Positions 8,735-16,705 of a DNA stretch of 64,000 nucleotides are shown piece by piece (the first letter of the stretch is position 1; every line of letters starts with the position of its first letter). Location: NCBI RefSeq assembly GCF_021261315.1, contig NZ_JAJSAX010000002.1, forward strand, positions 186,001 through 250,000. Reading direction: 5' to 3'. The translations under genes were made by a program, and so were the position numbers. The notes under the pieces are model-generated. The model was not told the origin of the DNA. It saw only the letters and a program-made list of their open reading frames with translations, and searched no databases. Source of the stretch: Epilithonimonas sp. JDS. Its GTDB lineage: Bacteria; Bacteroidota; Bacteroidia; Flavobacteriales; Weeksellaceae.

Positions 8735-9229
8735 ATGAAAAAACTACTACTAACTTTATTTTTTACAATCAGCATCCTCGCTTCTGCACAAGAATTGCCA
8801 ACCGAACCAGCAAAAGGTTTTGCCTTCCCTATCGGAACAAAGTTTACAATCAAACTACATCCTACCGACTCTACTAATTTTGATTTTTCAATCATCGAAT
8901 TTGAACCATTTCAAGAAGTAATCGATAGTTGGGAAAAAAGTAAACTATTTAAGGAAAAAGGTCTGGATGGAACAATAGAATTTTACTTTTGTTTAGGAAC
9001 ACACGGCAAGACCGAAGAAGAGAAACAAAAAAATATGAAAGTGTTGCTTTTGATGAAGAACAGGACAAAATATGCTCTTTCCTACAAATCAGATATCCAG
9101 ACTGTTGAGGATAGAGAATTCAAAGAAACTTCAAATGTCGGAACTTTTCCCAATGCACAAGGAACAGAAATTTGGCCCTATATGATTCAGCAAATTGGTT
9201 TGCACGATTTCGCGATAATGAAGCAGTAA
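8735..9229 (+). CDS. Secreted protein of unknown function
   Basis: A 164-residue protein with a signal peptide (MKKLLLTLFFTISILASAQ). The mature part contains FAFPIGTKFTIKLHP and a Lys/Glu-rich middle. No cysteine pattern or catalytic motif is evident apart from a single Cys. It lies 18 bases after the PH-like membrane protein gene and is probably in the same transcript. Family not recognised. Confidence 0.7.
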   Translation: MKKLLLTLFFTISILASAQELPTEPAKGFAFPIGTKFTIKLHPTDSTNFDFSIIEFEPFQEVIDSWEKSKLFKEKGLDGTIEFYFCLGTHGKTEEEKQKNMKVLLLMKNRTKYALSYKSDIQTVEDREFKETSNVGTFPNAQGTEIWPYMIQQIGLHDFAIMKQ

Positions 9230-9286
9230 AATAATTTCCCAGAAGAAAATTCTTCACACATTACCAGAACAAACAATACCATTCTT

Positions 9287-9311
9287 GGAAAGCATTTTGC
9301 TGTTGCTTTCC
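9287..9311 (+). promoter_or_regulatory. Hairpin just before a lipoprotein start codon
   Basis: Perfect 8-bp arms GGAAAGCA / TGCTTTCC with a 9-base loop. The hairpin ends five bases before the ATG at 9316. No T-run follows, so it is not a good terminator. It could occlude the initiation region in the mRNA or be a chance palindrome. Confidence 0.35.
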
Positions 9312-9315
9312 CAAA

Positions 9316-9945
9316 ATGAAAGTTATGAGAATCATTTGTTTTTCAATTCTATTTTTAGCAATCACCTCTTGCGCGACAAAAAAATACACCAAAGCCAACT
9401 TACTTCCCAAAGGCATAAAATCTGCGACAGAAGAAGTCTATGACGTTTCAAATGGTCAAAGAAAACTTCTCCAGAAAAAGGAAATGGTCTTCACCAAAAA
9501 TGGCAGAATCAAATCTTCCAAAACCGTTGATTCCGACGGAAAGCTCTTGCAAACCACCGAAAAAAAACTTTGGTTCACGGTGGAAAGATATCCCGACAAA
9601 GATTCCTACTATTGCAAAACGCGATGGAAACCGAATCAGCGGGAACGCATCAGTTGCTACACGAAAAAACAATACAAACAGAACGAAAGCATCTACCATT
9701 ACAACAAAAACGGTAGCATCGACAAAATAGTTGATAATTTTGAGACCTTCAACACGCGTCAATTTCATTATGCTAATGATGAACTTTCCAAGATTGTCGT
9801 CACAGGAAAAGACAATCAAAAGATTGATGAATTAACAATAAAATGCATCTCAAAAGACGAAAATGGAACTTGCCTGAAACAAACCAGAACTTCCACGAAA
9901 TCAAACGAAAAGGAAGAAATTTTAATTAATCCGAAGTATGATTAG
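9316..9945 (+). CDS. Lipoprotein of unknown function
   Basis: A 209-residue protein with a lipoprotein signal (lipobox AITSC, Cys19; an alternative Met at residue 4 also works). The mature part reads like a chain of short beta repeats (KNGRIKSSKTVDSDGK, YHYNKNGSIDKI, FHYANDELSKIVV), similar to the imperfect YD/MORN-like repeats of other Bacteroidota lipoproteins. It closes the accessory envelope group and converges on the flippase gene with a 9-base gap. Confidence 0.75.
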   Translation: MKVMRIICFSILFLAITSCATKKYTKANLLPKGIKSATEEVYDVSNGQRKLLQKKEMVFTKNGRIKSSKTVDSDGKLLQTTEKKLWFTVERYPDKDSYYCKTRWKPNQRERISCYTKKQYKQNESIYHYNKNGSIDKIVDNFETFNTRQFHYANDELSKIVVTGKDNQKIDELTIKCISKDENGTCLKQTRTSTKSNEKEEILINPKYD

Positions 9946-9954
9946 GTCTAATTA

Positions 9955-11433
9955 TTAGAATTTAAACAAACTCTTGATAAAATCCTTGTTCAAAAACTTG
10001 TCCAACGGATAGATTTTCAGGAAGTAATTTCCAATGAAAAGCAGAATCAAAACGACGCTTGGTTTGTAGAAAAGATTCAAAATATTATGTTCAAAATCTG
10101 GCAACAGAATCGCCACATTGATTGACAGAAATCCCAAAATCAAAGCGTACATCATCTCGATTCCCAATGGAAAAACTTTGAACTTGACGTAGTTGAAAAC
10201 GATTTTGATGATATTAAATAAAGACAACGAAATCGCGTAAGCAACGGCAATTCCGAGAATTCCCAAGTCTGTGTAAGTCAGGAAAATCATATTAAGGCTA
10301 ATCGTGAGAACCGCTAAAATCAGCATCACCACAATATTGAATTTGTAAAACTTGGACAACGAAATAATATGACCGTTGAAACCAGTCGCCAAGTCAAACA
10401 ACATCGCAAATCCTAAAATCCAAAGAACTGGCTCTGCACTTCGCAAATCCTCGCCATTCTTCATAAAATCTGCCAAATAAGGAAATCCTACAACGATGCA
10501 ACAGAACAAAACCAAGCCTAAAAAAAACAGACTGAGCGAGGTTTTCTTATGAAACCTGTCCAGCTCGTCGTAATCGCCGTTCGCAAGAACTTTATTGATG
10601 ATAGGCGCAGAAATATTGAAAAGTCCCATCTGCGGAACTACGATAATAGAGATGATTGAAAAAATATTGCTGTAAATCCCGTTTTCCTCAAAACTGATGT
10701 ATTCGCCAATCATAAAATTATCAATTCTGATGGCGATGTAATTCCCAATATTCCCAAGAAATCCGAACAAACTGTAAGTGAAAATCTCACTGTAAAATTT
10801 GTCCTTTTTGAAATAATCCAAATTGAAATCCGGTTTGATTTTCTCCAAACGATTGGTGTAAAATCCGTATCCAAACAATGAAATCACGAACATCATAAAG
10901 AAAAACCCATAAGCCGATTTTTCTGCGAATCCCATAAAAAAGAAAAGGCAAAATGCGCCAAGATTGGCAATCTTCGGGACAAAGTTTTCGAAGATATTCG
11001 GAACTACAATTCGTTTGTAATTGGTCAGAAATTTATTGAAAACCGAAGACAAGGCCAAAACCAAAACCATTGGCAGAATCAGGCGTTTCATTTCCCAGAG
11101 TCGACTTTCCTTGAGACTCGGAAAGAGATTATTGAGTAGAAAATAAGCGCCGATAAAAATCGCAAAATTGATGAAAATCGCTAGCAAACTGAGCGACAAC
11201 ATATTATGGTGTTTCCCATCAGCATTCACTTTGCTGAAGAATTTGACGTTGGAAAAACTGAGTCCAAAAACCACGATTGGAACTATCATTTCGGCAGTTG
11301 GCAAAATGTAACGGAGCTTTCCATAAAACTCCATATCGTACGGAAAAATGAAAATCGCCGAAAACGTTCCCAGCAAAAAACCGAGATAACCAATGATGGA
11401 ATATTTTATACCTTGTCTTGCAACGACGCTCAT
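9955..11433 (-). CDS. Polysaccharide biosynthesis flippase (Wzx/MOP superfamily)
   Basis: A 492-residue, strongly hydrophobic protein with about 12-14 membrane segments spread over its whole length, the size and pattern of MOP-superfamily O-antigen or oligosaccharide flippases. Such proteins move undecaprenyl-linked glycans across the inner membrane. The N-terminus (RQGIKYSIIGYLGFLLGTFS) is typical for Flavobacteriia members. It lies 9 bases downstream of an FkbM methyltransferase gene on the same strand, so the two form an operon. No glycosyltransferase genes are nearby, so this pair is a small isolated surface-glycan locus. Confidence 0.88.
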   Translation of the reverse strand: MSVVARQGIKYSIIGYLGFLLGTFSAIFIFPYDMEFYGKLRYILPTAEMIVPIVVFGLSFSNVKFFSKVNADGKHHNMLSLSLLAIFINFAIFIGAYFLLNNLFPSLKESRLWEMKRLILPMVLVLALSSVFNKFLTNYKRIVVPNIFENFVPKIANLGAFCLFFFMGFAEKSAYGFFFMMFVISLFGYGFYTNRLEKIKPDFNLDYFKKDKFYSEIFTYSLFGFLGNIGNYIAIRIDNFMIGEYISFEENGIYSNIFSIISIIVVPQMGLFNISAPIINKVLANGDYDELDRFHKKTSLSLFFLGLVLFCCIVVGFPYLADFMKNGEDLRSAEPVLWILGFAMLFDLATGFNGHIISLSKFYKFNIVVMLILAVLTISLNMIFLTYTDLGILGIAVAYAISLSLFNIIKIVFNYVKFKVFPLGIEMMYALILGFLSINVAILLPDFEHNILNLFYKPSVVLILLFIGNYFLKIYPLDKFLNKDFIKSLFKF

Positions 11434-11442
11434 AGTTTCAAT

Positions 11443-12285
11443 TTAAAGTTCTAAGTTTTTGTCAGCCTGTAGTTCTTGAAGACTTGGTAAAAATATGATG
11501 TTATTGATGTAATCTTTGTAATTCTTCACATTGTCAGGGTTTTGCAGATTCAGGAATTCTTCTGTCAAAGTTTTCAGCTTCAAAGATTCTCTGTCGAGAT
11601 AATTGACAGAATATCCCCACTCTGCAATTTCGGAAATCAAAGTCCATAGATTGTCTTCGTGATGGCGTTGTTCCATTTCCACCATCAAAATTGGTTTGAA
11701 TCTCTCAATCGTTTTTTTCGCGCCTCGCAAAGTTTGCATCTCATTGCCTTCCACATCAATTTTGATAAAATCGAGTTGTTGAAAATTCAAATTGTCAGTC
11801 TGAGCGTCGAAGACCAAGTCATCCAAAGGCTTCACCTCTACTTTTTGAAGAATGGTTTTCTCTTCATTTTTCTCTTTGATGGAAGTCTGCAAAGTCCCTC
11901 TCGTATGGATTTTTTCACCATTGATTACAGGAATTTTAAATTCGGCGATTGTTGAAATATCAGATAAAGCAACCGACGACAAATTCACTTTCGGGAACAA
12001 TCTTCCCAATCTTTTGAACAACTGCGGATTGGGTTCGAAAGCGTAAATATTTCCTGGTTTCAAGTGGTCTTCCAAAGTGAAAAGATAGGCACCAACATTG
12101 GCTCCAACATCCATAAAGACAGCATCTTTCGAAAGAATATTTTTAATCCAAAGAAACTCAGGCTCCACTTTTCTTGCCAACAGATTATGAGCATCCAGAC
12201 CTTTCAGTTTTTTGAAAAATCGGCTTTTGTAGAAGGTTGGCGAAATGTATTGTAGATTCTCAGCAAGCTTACTGTAAACGCTCAT
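11443..12285 (-). CDS. FkbM-family SAM-dependent methyltransferase
   Basis: A 280-residue protein with the SAM-binding motif I VFMDVGANVGAYLF, the acidic loop IYAFEPNP and LDFIKIDVEGNEMQTLRGA, the hallmark of FkbM-type O-methyltransferases. In this setting the substrate is probably a surface polysaccharide sugar. It is followed at 9 bases by the flippase gene on the same strand. No truncation. Regulatory elements are not obvious in the 96 bases upstream. Confidence 0.9.
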   Translation of the reverse strand: MSVYSKLAENLQYISPTFYKSRFFKKLKGLDAHNLLARKVEPEFLWIKNILSKDAVFMDVGANVGAYLFTLEDHLKPGNIYAFEPNPQLFKRLGRLFPKVNLSSVALSDISTIAEFKIPVINGEKIHTRGTLQTSIKEKNEEKTILQKVEVKPLDDLVFDAQTDNLNFQQLDFIKIDVEGNEMQTLRGAKKTIERFKPILMVEMEQRHHEDNLWTLISEIAEWGYSVNYLDRESLKLKTLTEEFLNLQNPDNVKNYKDYINNIIFLPSLQELQADKNLEL

Positions 12286-12381
12286 AAAGTTGTTTCATAA
12301 AGAAATGAACGACAAAGAAAAGGGATTTATTTTACAAATCATAAAATTTTGTTAAAATAATAAAGTCGAAGCAGTGACGAT

Positions 12382-13248
12382 TTATTTGAAAAAATTATTT
12401 TTTGCGATGTAATCTGCACTGATTTTTAAGCTATCAAACATATCCTTATCGCTGGAATCCTGTTCTACAAACCAATGTTTCAGTCCAGCTTTTTCTCTTG
12501 CTTCGAAAATAGTTTTGAAGTCAATCGTTCCGTTTCCAATCTCGGTAAAATCTTTGGTCCCAGCTTTCATATCCTTCACGTGCCACAGCGGAAATCTTTT
12601 GGGATATCTTTCAAAATATATAAGCGGATTCAAACCCGCTTTCGCCATCCAATAAAGGTCGAGTTCCATTTTGACCAAATCAGGACACGTATTATCTAAA
12701 ATGAAATCATAAACAGTTATTTCATCAAATTTTCCAAATTCAAAATCGTGGTTGTGATACGCGAATTCGATTCCTGCTTTCTTGGTTATTTCGCCAGATT
12801 GATTAAGCAATTCGGGCAGTTTTTTATAATATTCCAAAGTCCTTTCTTCCTCGAAAAGATAAGAGCAAACCATATATTTGGAACCGATGAAATGTAAATC
12901 TTCCACAGATTTTTCCCAATCGTTGAGCAAAGTTCCTTTAGTATTATGGACAATTCCGGTCGTGTGGTGCGAGCTGATGACTTCCAAACCGACATTCTTC
13001 AGAATCGCTAGAAATTCCGTTCTGGTTTTCCCGAAGAAAGTGCCGTCGTACCCGTAAATTTCAACTTGATTAAATCCCAATTTCACTAACTTTTCCAACG
13101 CTTTTTCCAAGTTATCAGAAATCGCATCCCGAACCGTGTACAATTGGATGGCTAAAGGTTTTCTAATATTCATCATATTTGAAGTTCCGCAAGTGTACAA
13201 TCCTAAAAATCCTAACGAAGACAAGGCGATAAAATCTTTTCGGTTCAT
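12382..13248 (-). CDS. Sugar phosphate isomerase/epimerase family protein (AP endonuclease 2-like TIM barrel)
   Basis: A 288-residue protein with the xylose-isomerase-like TIM-barrel motifs: AIQLYTVRD at strand 1, FNQVEIYGYDG at strand 2, YHNHDFEF and LVKMELDLYWMAKAG in the middle, HVKDM and IGNGTIDFKTIF near the end. His and Glu residues at strand ends would bind a divalent metal. The N-terminus (NRKDFIALSSLGFLGLYTCG) looks like an export signal, possibly a lipoprotein signal with Cys20, as in many Bacteroidota members of this family. It is monocistronic. The substrate cannot be read from sequence. Confidence 0.85.
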   Translation of the reverse strand: MNRKDFIALSSLGFLGLYTCGTSNMMNIRKPLAIQLYTVRDAISDNLEKALEKLVKLGFNQVEIYGYDGTFFGKTRTEFLAILKNVGLEVISSHHTTGIVHNTKGTLLNDWEKSVEDLHFIGSKYMVCSYLFEEERTLEYYKKLPELLNQSGEITKKAGIEFAYHNHDFEFGKFDEITVYDFILDNTCPDLVKMELDLYWMAKAGLNPLIYFERYPKRFPLWHVKDMKAGTKDFTEIGNGTIDFKTIFEAREKAGLKHWFVEQDSSDKDMFDSLKISADYIAKNNFFK

Positions 13249-13305
13249 TATCGATTTTAAATTTGATTAAAGGTATTTAAATTTGACAAAAGAGAGTTTA
13301 AAATT

Positions 13306-13418
13306 AACCACATAGGCACATAGAAAAACTGCAAATTTATTAAAGTTAGATAAAATAGAAATAGTCGTTCAACTATTTTCTCTTAATTGCCTTATAAAAA
13401 CTATGTTTCTATGTGGTT
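13306..13418. repeat. 113-bp imperfect inverted-repeat element
   Basis: The left end AACCACATAGGCACATAG (13306-13323) and the right end CTATGTTTCTATGTGGTT (13401-13418) are inverted copies with three mismatches. They enclose about 77 AT-rich bases without coding capacity. It fills the gene-free stretch between two divergent genes. It could be a small non-autonomous repeat or a structured transcript element. I see no second copy in this window. Confidence 0.6.
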
Positions 13419-13553
13419 CATCAATAAGACAAACCTTAAATGTTTTGATAATCATCTTCATAGACAGATTTGTAAAAAATCACATTAAAAATCCCCAAAC
13501 TTGTTTTAAATTTGATTTTTAAATTGTCTTTAAAAAAAATTTAAATTACTTTT

Positions 13554-14087
13554 ATGAAATACTTACTTATAATTATGTTTTCACTTTTCGGATTTTCAAA
13601 AAACAAAGCGCAGGCAAAATCGATTCACAGTTTCAAAGTAGAAGCCTTGGATGGCTCTACGATTGACTTTTCTAAGTTCAAAGGCAAAAAAATATTGGTT
13701 GTAAATACGGCCTCGGAATGTGGTTTTACACCGCAATATGCTGATCTTGAAAAACTTTACGAGCAGTACAAAGACAAATTGGTTGTCGTTGGTTTCCCGG
13801 CGAATAACTTTGGAGGACAAGAGCCTGGCGCAAATCACGAGATCGCTACCTTCTGTCAAAGAAATTACGGTGTCCAATTTCCTATGGCTGCAAAGATTTC
13901 TGTAAAGGGTGACGACATCGCGCCAATCTACAAATTCCTGACAGACAAGAAAGAAAACGGTGTGAAAAACACAAAAATCCTATGGAACTTCACCAAGATT
14001 TTGCTTGATGAAAAAGGAAATGTGATTGACAGCTTCATCAGCACCACAAATCCAACGAGCGAAAGCATCACGAAATATTTGAAGTAG
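13554..14087 (+). CDS. Glutathione peroxidase family (thiol peroxidase), exported
   Basis: A 177-residue protein, normal for the family plus a signal peptide (about residues 1-21). The peroxidatic cysteine is C56 in NTASECGFTPQY, with Q89 in FGGQEPG and W144/N145 in WNFTKIL completing the catalytic tetrad. C101 is placed like the resolving Cys of thioredoxin-dependent GPx enzymes, so it probably uses thioredoxin-like reductants rather than glutathione. It reduces peroxides in the periplasm. It is monocistronic, ending at a bidirectional terminator shared with the PepSY gene. Confidence 0.93.
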   Translation: MKYLLIIMFSLFGFSKNKAQAKSIHSFKVEALDGSTIDFSKFKGKKILVVNTASECGFTPQYADLEKLYEQYKDKLVVVGFPANNFGGQEPGANHEIATFCQRNYGVQFPMAAKISVKGDDIAPIYKFLTDKKENGVKNTKILWNFTKILLDEKGNVIDSFISTTNPTSESITKYLK

Positions 14088-14129
14088 ACGGAAGTTGGAT
14101 GATGGAAGTCAAAAGTTAAAAAAAAGAAA

Positions 14130-14154
14130 GCGTTCAAATTATTGAACGCGTTTT
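14130..14154. terminator. Bidirectional terminator between GPx and PepSY genes
   Basis: Arms GCGTTCAA / TTGAACGC with an ATTA loop. An A-rich run precedes it and GTTTTCT follows, so it can end transcripts from both converging genes. Confidence 0.75.
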
Positions 14155-14159
14155 CTATT

Positions 14160-14633
14160 CTATTTATCGATTCGTAAAAACTTTCCATTTTTATCGAATT
14201 CCAAATCAATGTCGTTGATGAGATCAACCTTTATTTTATTATTTTCCTTATCGATTGATTCAACATTTACACCTTTATAGTTCTTAGCAAGATATGTCTT
14301 GATGCTTGCTGGAATCAAAGCTGCTGGAACGCCTTGTTTGTCGCTGATTTCTTCCCAATTGCCATTTTTATCGAAGTCGATTTCTGCGCCGTTGTTCAGT
14401 TTCACTTCATACTTCTTTCCAACAACCGTCGTCTTTGCTTCGTACTTAGATACCGTTGCTTTTGGATAATATTTTGCCAGAAAGCTTTTGATATTTGCAG
14501 GCATTTGCTGGAAATTCAATGAAACATTAGTTGACTTCATTTCTGATTTAAAAGCAATTTCTTTCTTGTCAGCAGCTTGCAAAAACAAAGTTCCCGACAG
14601 CAGCATTACTAAACTTAGATTATTTAATTTCAT
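14160..14633 (-). CDS. Secreted PepSY-like domain protein
   Basis: A 157-residue protein with a signal peptide (about residues 1-20) and two PepSY-like repeats. Each has the pattern P-x-I-K-x-(F/Y)-L-A-K-x-Y, then a beta hairpin (YEVKLNNGAEIDFDKNGNW; IKVDLINDIDLEFDKNGKF). Such proteins are exported and are common next to two-component systems in Bacteroidota, but here the gene stands alone. The role may be inhibition of secreted proteases or ligand binding; neither is shown by the sequence. Confidence 0.85.
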   Translation of the reverse strand: MKLNNLSLVMLLSGTLFLQAADKKEIAFKSEMKSTNVSLNFQQMPANIKSFLAKYYPKATVSKYEAKTTVVGKKYEVKLNNGAEIDFDKNGNWEEISDKQGVPAALIPASIKTYLAKNYKGVNVESIDKENNKIKVDLINDIDLEFDKNGKFLRIDK

Positions 14634-14673
14634 AACAAATTATTTTTTTGAATTTAATAAAACCTTAGTCAAC

Positions 14674-14696
14674 AAAAAAGCGACCAAAATAGTCGC
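14674..14696 (-). terminator. Terminator of gcvT
   Basis: Read on the minus strand, GCGAC and GTCGC form a short stem with a 7-base loop, followed by a T6 run. It lies 28 bases after the gcvT stop. Confidence 0.7.
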
Positions 14697-14723
14697 TTGT
14701 ATTATTTTAAAATCAAAATCGAT

Positions 14724-15803
14724 TTAAACAAAAGGCAATTTTACCACTTTCGCAGGAATGTCTTTGTTTCTAATTCTGATGAAAATCTCTGAATCTAATT
14801 TGAAGTTCGGTTTATCCACGTAAGCCAATCCTATTCCGACTTTTTTCATTGGTGACATTGTTCCGGAAGTTACTTTTCCGATGATTTTTCCTTCTGCATC
14901 CACCACTTCATAATCGTGTCTTGGGATTGCTTTTTCCAGCATTTCGAAACCTACCAATTTTTTGATAACTCCCTCTGCTTTTTGATTTTCCAAAAATGCT
15001 TTATTCACAAAATCTTTATCAAATTTTGTAATCCAACCTAATCCAGCTTCAAGTGGAGACGTTGAGTCGTTGATATCGTTTCCGTAGAGACAAAATCCTT
15101 TTTCCAATCTCAAAGTATCTCTGGAAGCCAATCCGCAAGGAATCAACCCAAAATCTTGTCCAGCTTCTGTAAGCGCGTCCCAGATTTGCTCCGCATTGTC
15201 ATTATTAAAATAAATCTCAAAACCGCCACTTCCTGTGTAACCTGTATTCGAAATGATGACATCCGAAAAACCGGCTAAAGAACCCACTGTGAAATGATAA
15301 TATGGAATCGCTGACAAATCTGTCTCGGTCAGTTTTTGAAGAATCTCAGTTGCTTTTGGACCTTGGATGGCAATCAATGACATTTCGTCTGAAGCGTTGG
15401 TCATCTTCGCTCCGAATTTCTCATTGTATTTAGCGATGTGATTCCAGTCTTTATCGATGTTTGAAGCATTTACGACGACGAAATATTTCTCATCTTCCAT
15501 TTTGTAAACAATCAAATCGTCCACAATTCCACCAGTTTCGTTTGGCAAACAAGAATATTGTGCTTTTCCGTTCTCAAGCGCATCCACATTGTTGGAAGTT
15601 ACAAATTGCAAAAGGTCTTTGGCAGACGGACCTTCGATGAAAAACTGTCCCATATGAGACACATCGAACATTCCCGCTTTTTCGCGGACAGCAAAATGCT
15701 CCTCGTTGATTCCGGCATATTGAACAGGCATTTCGAAACCTGCAAAAGGAACAATCTTAGCTCCCAAAGAAACGTGTTTATCGTATAAAGCGGTCTTTTT
15801 CAT
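14724..15803 (-). CDS. gcvT: Aminomethyltransferase, glycine cleavage system T protein
   Basis: A 359-residue protein with the usual length and motifs: KTALYDKHVSLGAKIVPFAGFEMP at the start (only part quoted: LGAKIVPFAGFEMPVQY), FDVSHMGQF, the folate-binding middle NTGYTGSGGFEIYF, RDTLRLEKGFCLYGNDI, and the C-terminal barrel ending in AKVVKLPFV. It transfers the aminomethyl carbon from lipoylated H protein to tetrahydrofolate, releasing ammonia, in the cytoplasm. As often in Bacteroidota, gcvP and gcvH are not adjacent. It is monocistronic with its own -7 box upstream and a terminator downstream. Confidence 0.96.
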   Translation of the reverse strand: MKKTALYDKHVSLGAKIVPFAGFEMPVQYAGINEEHFAVREKAGMFDVSHMGQFFIEGPSAKDLLQFVTSNNVDALENGKAQYSCLPNETGGIVDDLIVYKMEDEKYFVVVNASNIDKDWNHIAKYNEKFGAKMTNASDEMSLIAIQGPKATEILQKLTETDLSAIPYYHFTVGSLAGFSDVIISNTGYTGSGGFEIYFNNDNAEQIWDALTEAGQDFGLIPCGLASRDTLRLEKGFCLYGNDINDSTSPLEAGLGWITKFDKDFVNKAFLENQKAEGVIKKLVGFEMLEKAIPRHDYEVVDAEGKIIGKVTSGTMSPMKKVGIGLAYVDKPNFKLDSEIFIRIRNKDIPAKVVKLPFV

Positions 15804-15833
15804 CTACTTTTTTATTAATTTATTTATTGCAAG

Positions 15834-15841
15834 CAAATCTA
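15834..15841 (-). promoter_or_regulatory. Bacteroidota -7 promoter box for gcvT
   Basis: TAGATTTG on the minus strand matches the Bacteroidota sigma-A -7 consensus TAnnTTTG. It lies 30 bases before the gcvT ATG. No clear -33 TTG is seen. Confidence 0.5.
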
Positions 15842-15922
15842 AAAATTTATTATGAGTTTTTGGTTATGAATGGTAAGTTACATTTCCAAATTAATATCAT
15901 TTTTAGATTGCGACATTAATGT

Positions 15923-15930
15923 TAACTTTG
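15923..15930 (+). promoter_or_regulatory. Bacteroidota -7 promoter box for PhnA-like gene
   Basis: TAACTTTG matches TAnnTTTG and lies 18 bases before the ATG at 15949. This placement excludes the upstream in-frame ATG at 15919 as the start. Confidence 0.55.
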
Positions 15931-15948
15931 CGATTCAAAATAAAAACT

Positions 15949-16281
15949 ATGAGCGACACGATTCTTTGCCCGAAATGCCAATCCGAATTCACTTACGAAC
16001 AAGACAATCTGCAGGTTTGCTCTCAATGTTTCTACGAATGGGACCCGGCGGAAGTTTCTACGGAAGGAAAAATTTTCGATTCTCTTGGCAAGGAATTGCA
16101 AAACGGAGATTCTGTGATTGTCATCAAAGACCTTCCTGTAAAAGGCGCTCCAAAAGATATCAAGGCTGGAACGAAAGTAAAAAACATTAGACTAAGACCA
16201 GAAAGTGACCACAATATTGATTGTAAAATTGATGGTTTTGGGTCGATGGCTTTGAAGTCTGAGTTTGTGAGAAAAGCTTAG
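15949..16281 (+). CDS. PhnA/YjdM-family zinc-ribbon protein
   Basis: A 110-residue protein. The N-terminal zinc ribbon has cysteines 7, 10, 24 and 27 ([10 protein letters not shown] and VCSQCFYEW). The C-terminal SH3-like domain carries [23 protein letters not shown], the signature of PhnA/YjdM proteins (shortened: [15 protein letters not shown]). Despite the name, these proteins are not part of C-P lyase and their role is unsettled. The start is set by the -7 box 18 bases upstream. It is monocistronic, followed by a palindromic repeat. Confidence 0.92.
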   Translation: MSDTILCPKCQSEFTYEQDNLQVCSQCFYEWDPAEVSTEGKIFDSLGKELQNGDSVIVIKDLPVKGAPKDIKAGTKVKNIRLRPESDHNIDCKIDGFGSMALKSEFVRKA

Positions 16282-16303
16282 TTGAAAAAATAGATAAAAA
16301 ACA

Positions 16304-16363
16304 CTTCGACTCCGCTCAGTGTGACAAGTTTAATATTAATTGTCAGGCTGAGCGGAGTCGAAG
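16304..16363. repeat. Palindromic intergenic repeat with perfect 16-bp arms
   Basis: CTTCGACTCCGCTCAG at 16304-16319 is mirrored exactly by CTGAGCGGAGTCGAAG at 16348-16363. Inside, TGACA (16322) and TGTCA (16341) extend the pairing. The arms are far more GC-rich than the surroundings. The sequence type is widespread between genes of Chryseobacterium-like genomes (from memory). It follows the PhnA-like gene and could also serve as a transcript-ending hairpin. Confidence 0.8.
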
Positions 16364-16705
16364 CCTTTTAGATATTAAACAAAAAAAAGGAAAAATTTGG
16401 CAGGGTCGACTTTCAAAGACTTTGATTGCTTGCGCTAATTTCGGTCCTTAGGGGCAGAAAGAGAATTAACCAAAAATTTCCTGATGTATTTTCGTTTAGC
16501 AAAATTAGAAATTATTTTTAATTCAACAAACTGGAAATCTATAAGTTATCCATATTTTATCCACAAAAAAAACAATTTAATTATTGAGTGGGAATTTTAA
16601 CGCAAAGTCCGCAAAGATTTTTTTTGAAATTATTGAAAATATTTTAAGGTTCGCAAAGACGTAAAACTCATCAAAGTTTATAATTAATCAGGCAATATAA
16701 TTTAA
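16364..16705. other. Gene-free stretch with short CGCAAAG repeats
   Basis: No gene seen. The motif CGCAAAG occurs three times: two near 16601-16616 and one at 16652-16658. They resemble a degenerate intergenic repeat. The rest is AT-rich and unremarkable. Confidence 0.4.
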
